From: [Limnothrix rosea] IAM M-220
GTDB taxonomy: Bacteria; Cyanobacteriota; Cyanobacteriia; Cyanobacteriales; MRBY01
DNA length: 64,000 nt
NCBI RefSeq assembly: GCF_001904615.1
Contig: NZ_MRBY01000004.1
Location: forward strand, 1-64,000
Reading direction: 5' to 3'
The notes below the pieces were generated by a model. The model made no database searches. It worked only from the letters and a program-made list of their open reading frames with translations, and was not told the DNA's origin. Numbering within the stretch: the first letter of the stretch is position 1; each line of letters starts with the position of its first letter. A program made the translations under genes and the position numbers. Shown in pieces: positions 61,005 to 64,000 of this stretch.

Positions 61005-64000
61005 GTGCAAATTGCTTTTTCGCGACCTTTCCCATTAAAGTTTGACCGCTTATTACAGTTACTGTCCCTCGCTGTGACGGTTCTGATTTACAGTGTCCTC
61101 GGCATGGCGATCGCCAACTCATTATTTGTCAGTAAAGTCGGTGCATCCCAGCTACCTTTTGCCTTTGCGCTCATTGGACTATGTTCGATGCCTGCGTATT
61201 TGCTCTTTTCGCAACTGGTTGATCGCTACAGCCGCACCAAGCTTTTTCGCTACATTTTGTTCGGTTCCATACCCGTGATTTTGGGGCTACGGTTTTTATT
61301 AAATTACGACTCGCCCTATCTCTACTATTTGCTACTCATCGCCATCTTTTTTCAGTGGGATTTTCATAATAATGTGCTGTATCCCAGTCTCCTCACCGAT
61401 TATTTCAGCACCCTAGAATACAAACGCTACGCCCCGAATATCGGCATTGCTCAGGCGATCGGCACATTACTCGGCGGAACATTGACGACGGTACTTTCCC
61501 ATTACTGTTCAACGAAAAATTTATTACTTTGTTTGCCGATTTTTTATGTTTTGGGCATTGCCCAGCTTTTATATTTAGAGCGATCCCAACGACAACTTGC
61601 CCAAGCCAGCCAAAGCGCTGAATCAGTCGGACTATGGGAATCGATGCGGACATTCCCCGAACTCGTGAAGCGTTATCCCCTGAGTTTATTTTTAGCCAGC
61701 AGTAGTTTTTTGTTGGTGATTATTTATATCAGCTCAGAATTTTTGTGGTTTAACATCTACGGCGATCACTTTGATGAACAGGCGTTAACGGGATTTTTGG
61801 GTTTAATGCGTATCGTCATTAGCCTGATCCAAGTGGCGGTTATTTATGGCGCAACGAAACCGCTCCTGGAAATCCTTGGGGTGGCGCGACTCAATCCGGT
61901 TTACCCGATGACCACTTTAACGACCTTTGGAATTTTGCTGTCCAGCTTTGGGTTACCAGCGGCGATCGCCCTACACATTAACGGTGATGCTCTGTATAAA
62001 GCGATTAATTTACCGATTCACCAACTCAATTACAACGCCATTCCACGGGAATTTGTGGGGCGCATTCGGTCTCTCAGTGACGGGCTAATTTATGCGGTGG
62101 GTTTAACCTTGGCGGGCGTTGTGCTGTGGCTCGGCGAAATCTATCTCGACCTCAAGCAAATGGCTTGGATTGTGGCCGGTTTAACGCTGTTACTTTTGGC
62201 GGTACGGTTACCGATGGGTCGCTTTTATGCCAATGGTTTAGAGGAGATGATTCGGTCTGACAATATTGATTTGGATGTGTTTGATCTAGAGCCAATTCCG
62301 CTAAATCCTCAGTCCTACGAGGCGATTCGAGAATTGCTCGCAGAAGGCGATCGCTACAGTCAGCTCAAGGGCTTTGAATTGGCAAAACGCATGGAGCAAC
62401 CCGATCAGTTTTTGCCGGAAGTCGAACAGCTCCTCACCCCAAAGGTTGCCACAACTGACCCACAACTCTACGGCGCGGCGATCGCCCTGTTTACCGATTG
62501 TTCTGAACCGATCCAGCAAGATTTAATACAGCGTCTAGATAATCCCGATTGGCAGGTTTTTGCCCTAGAAATTTTATTAATTAATCGCTTCATTCCTAGC
62601 CCCACCCAAATTCAAACTTGGCTCAGTCACACAAATCCTGAGATGCAAACCTTGGGGGCGATCGCCGAGCTACAAAAGCAAAACCAACTGCCCACAAACT
62701 GGGATAAAGAACTCAATCACGCCACCGCGAGGATTATTACCCGTATCGTCGCAGCCAGTGATAAACCCGTTTTTGCGCCCCTCATCCCCAATGTTGTGCT
62801 GACCCAAACAGACCCCGACATTATTCGCACTGGTTTAGAAGCTCTATTGCCCCTCACCCAAATCGACGACCAAGAAACGGCCAGTATTGCCCGCAGCAAA
62901 CTCAGTCATTTTGAACCAACAGTTAGAATTGCAGCGTTAAATTTACTCTGCGCGACCCGTTGCCCCGCATACATTGAGGCGATCGCCACCGCCCTTGAAG
63001 ATCTCGAACCGAGAGTCCGCCAACAAGCCGCCATCACCCTTGCTATTTATGGTCGCCAAGGTATTCATGCTGCCCAGCCGCGCCTCAGAAACCCTCGCCC
63101 AGAAGTGATTGATGCCGCAATTATCGCCATCGGTGCGGTGAAAACAAGGTATGCCAGCGACGTTTTATTTAAACATTTAGAACCCAGCTTTAAACTGCTA
63201 GACCAAACCCGCCAATGGCAAGCGGATTTAATCGACTCTCCCCAATTAAGGGTTCTGCACATTGCGATCCAAGACTACGGCGATCGCCTCACCCAGAAAG
63301 TTTTATTTGTCCTAGCCGCCCTCGGTTATGCCCCCACCGTAAACGTCATTAACCGCCTGCTCGCCACCAATGCCCAAGCAGAACTCGAAAATGCCATCGA
63401 ATTTCTCGCGTCCCTAAATCACCGTCGGTTTGTCACGCCGCTGTTACCCCACCTCAAAGCCCTTGTCGAACAGGACAGCGCTACCTCGAAACCCCGTGAT
63501 CCGCTCACCCCAAAATGGTTACGGGAAAAAGGCTATCGTGTACTTTTAGAAGCCATGGAATCCGGCGATCGCTGGATAAAAATTGGCGCGCTGGTTGCCC
63601 TAGAGATGGTACCGTCAGTGCTAGTTGATGACCCCGACCCCTTTGTGAAACAAGTGGCAGGGGAGCTTTATGACACCCATGCCCCAGCCAAAACTGCTAT
63701 GAACCGACTGCTCCTTTTAAAAACAGTCACACTTTTCCGCAATCTCTCCCTCGATGAGTTGATGCTAATTGACGATAGCCTTGAGCAAACTCAAATTTTG
63801 GCGGATACAGCCATCTTTGATGAAGGGGGATATGCCGCACATCTCTACATCATTGCGGAAGGCACAGTGGAGCTAACCAAGAAAGTTGACGGCACACCCC
63901 GCACCACCAAACAGTTAAGCGTCGGTGACTATTTTGGGGAAGTGGCTTTATTCGACGATGCACCGTTATGGGATGGGGCGATCGCCCAGACAGATTGCAC
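61005..64000 (+). CDS. Transporter-HEAT repeat-cyclic nucleotide-binding fusion (3' end cut by window edge)
   Basis: At least 998 residues. The first 415 residues form about 12 membrane spans with the layout of MFS/ATP:ADP (NTT-like) carriers; AIPREFVGRIRSLSDGLIYA resembles the Npt1-type loop. Residues 430-880 are helical HEAT-type repeats (PTVRIAALNLLCATRCPA; PRVRQQAAITLAIYGRQ). A cyclic nucleotide-binding domain begins near 895 (LRNLSLDELMLI-like start, then AAHLYIIAEGTVELTKK and LSVGDYFGEVALFDD with the phosphate-binding cassette). Start is GTG 61005, directly after an in-frame TAG. Role unknown. Confidence 0.82.
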   Translation, partial: MQIAFSRPFPLKFDRLLQLLSLAVTVLIYSVLGMAIANSLFVSKVGASQLPFAFALIGLCSMPAYLLFSQLVDRYSRTKLFRYILFGSIPVILGLRFLLNYDSPYLYYLLLIAIFFQWDFHNNVLYPSLLTDYFSTLEYKRYAPNIGIAQAIGTLLGGTLTTVLSHYCSTKNLLLCLPIFYVLGIAQLLYLERSQRQLAQASQSAESVGLWESMRTFPELVKRYPLSLFLASSSFLLVIIYISSEFLWFNIYGDHFDEQALTGFLGLMRIVISLIQVAVIYGATKPLLEILGVARLNPVYPMTTLTTFGILLSSFGLPAAIALHINGDALYKAINLPIHQLNYNAIPREFVGRIRSLSDGLIYAVGLTLAGVVLWLGEIYLDLKQMAWIVAGLTLLLLAVRLPMGRFYANGLEEMIRSDNIDLDVFDLEPIPLNPQSYEAIRELLAEGDRYSQLKGFELAKRMEQPDQFLPEVEQLLTPKVATTDPQLYGAAIALFTDCSEPIQQDLIQRLDNPDWQVFALEILLINRFIPSPTQIQTWLSHTNPEMQTLGAIAELQKQNQLPTNWDKELNHATARIITRIVAASDKPVFAPLIPNVVLTQTDPDIIRTGLEALLPLTQIDDQETASIARSKLSHFEPTVRIAALNLLCATRCPAYIEAIATALEDLEPRVRQQAAITLAIYGRQGIHAAQPRLRNPRPEVIDAAIIAIGAVKTRYASDVLFKHLEPSFKLLDQTRQWQADLIDSPQLRVLHIAIQDYGDRLTQKVLFVLAALGYAPTVNVINRLLATNAQAELENAIEFLASLNHRRFVTPLLPHLKALVEQDSATSKPRDPLTPKWLREKGYRVLLEAMESGDRWIKIGALVALEMVPSVLVDDPDPFVKQVAGELYDTHAPAKTAMNRLLLLKTVTLFRNLSLDELMLIDDSLEQTQILADTAIFDEGGYAAHLYIIAEGTVELTKKVDGTPRTTKQLSVGDYFGEVALFDDAPLWDGAIAQTDC

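Noticed and set aside
1-64000. tRNA, rRNA, tmRNA or riboswitch genes
   Set aside because: Spacers were scanned by eye for cloverleaf-like or known conserved cores and none was convincing; a covariance search could still find a small RNA.

Overview
The window is chromosomal DNA of a cyanobacterium. Three things show this: the octamer GCGATCGC (HIP1) occurs throughout both genes and spacers; the genes include cyanobacterial markers (ycf4, the flv4/flv2 flavodiiron operon, a cyanobacterial AbrB regulator next to sdhB, a cyanoexosortase and an alpha carbonic anhydrase); and gene order is loose, mostly monocistronic or in two- to three-gene operons. The flv4-2 operon and alpha-CA point to a beta-cyanobacterium. 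The species cannot be fixed from the sequence alone. No rRNA, tRNA, CRISPR array, prophage or complete insertion sequence was seen.

Layout. 1-7.4 kb: SulP anion transporter (runs off the left edge), small amphi-Trp protein, TspO-like membrane protein, SLH-OprB porin, an unlisted 42-residue membrane peptide and a branched-chain/neutral amino acid permease. 7.6-11.8 kb: the flv4 - PsiE-like - flv2 operon for photoprotection. 12.2-15.8 kb: DUF362 protein, two exopolysaccharide transferases, TatA/E. 16-19.8 kb: SIMPL protein, then an RnfD-like / DUF2330 / YidD-like cluster that I regard as the best candidate for an undescribed system. 19.9-25.2 kb: CPA2 antiporter with USP domains, glutaredoxin, APH-type kinase, DUF1622, cysE. 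25.3-34.5 kb: UbiB-type kinase divergent from a GHL10 hydrolase and sensor kinase, then a cation-chloride cotransporter and an AI-2E family exporter. 34.7-43.8 kb: HU, FAD oxidoreductase, fbp, nadB, a KAS II-like enzyme, lipoprotein cyclophilin, ycf4, sdhB. 44-47.9 kb: cyAbrB regulator, cyanoexosortase with its partner, alpha-CA, chorismate lyase. 48.1-54 kb: a TnpB remnant just upstream of rpsP-khpA, era, M16 protease, DUF6816-like protein, CPBP protease. 55-58.5 kb: feoA-feoB-feoC ferrous iron uptake operon with a double FeoA. 59.5-64 kb: an MFS transporter and a very large transporter-HEAT-cyclic nucleotide-binding fusion that runs off the right edge.

Much of the content concerns the cell envelope and photosynthetic electron balance: inorganic carbon (SulP, alpha-CA), iron (Feo, porin), electron sinks (Flv2/Flv4), respiratory/thylakoid SdhB, PSI assembly (Ycf4), plastoquinone head-group supply (chorismate lyase) and possibly quinone synthesis (UbiB-type kinase).

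Spacers hold several repeat families (two pairs of dispersed palindromic repeats, CT-rich spacer repeats, a heptamer array, a 14-bp triplet in the feoA leader) and several structured leaders: a hairpin before abrB, a hairpin enclosing the fbp start codon, and a leader peptide before the amino acid permease. All functional calls rest on reading motifs by eye; no database search was run.
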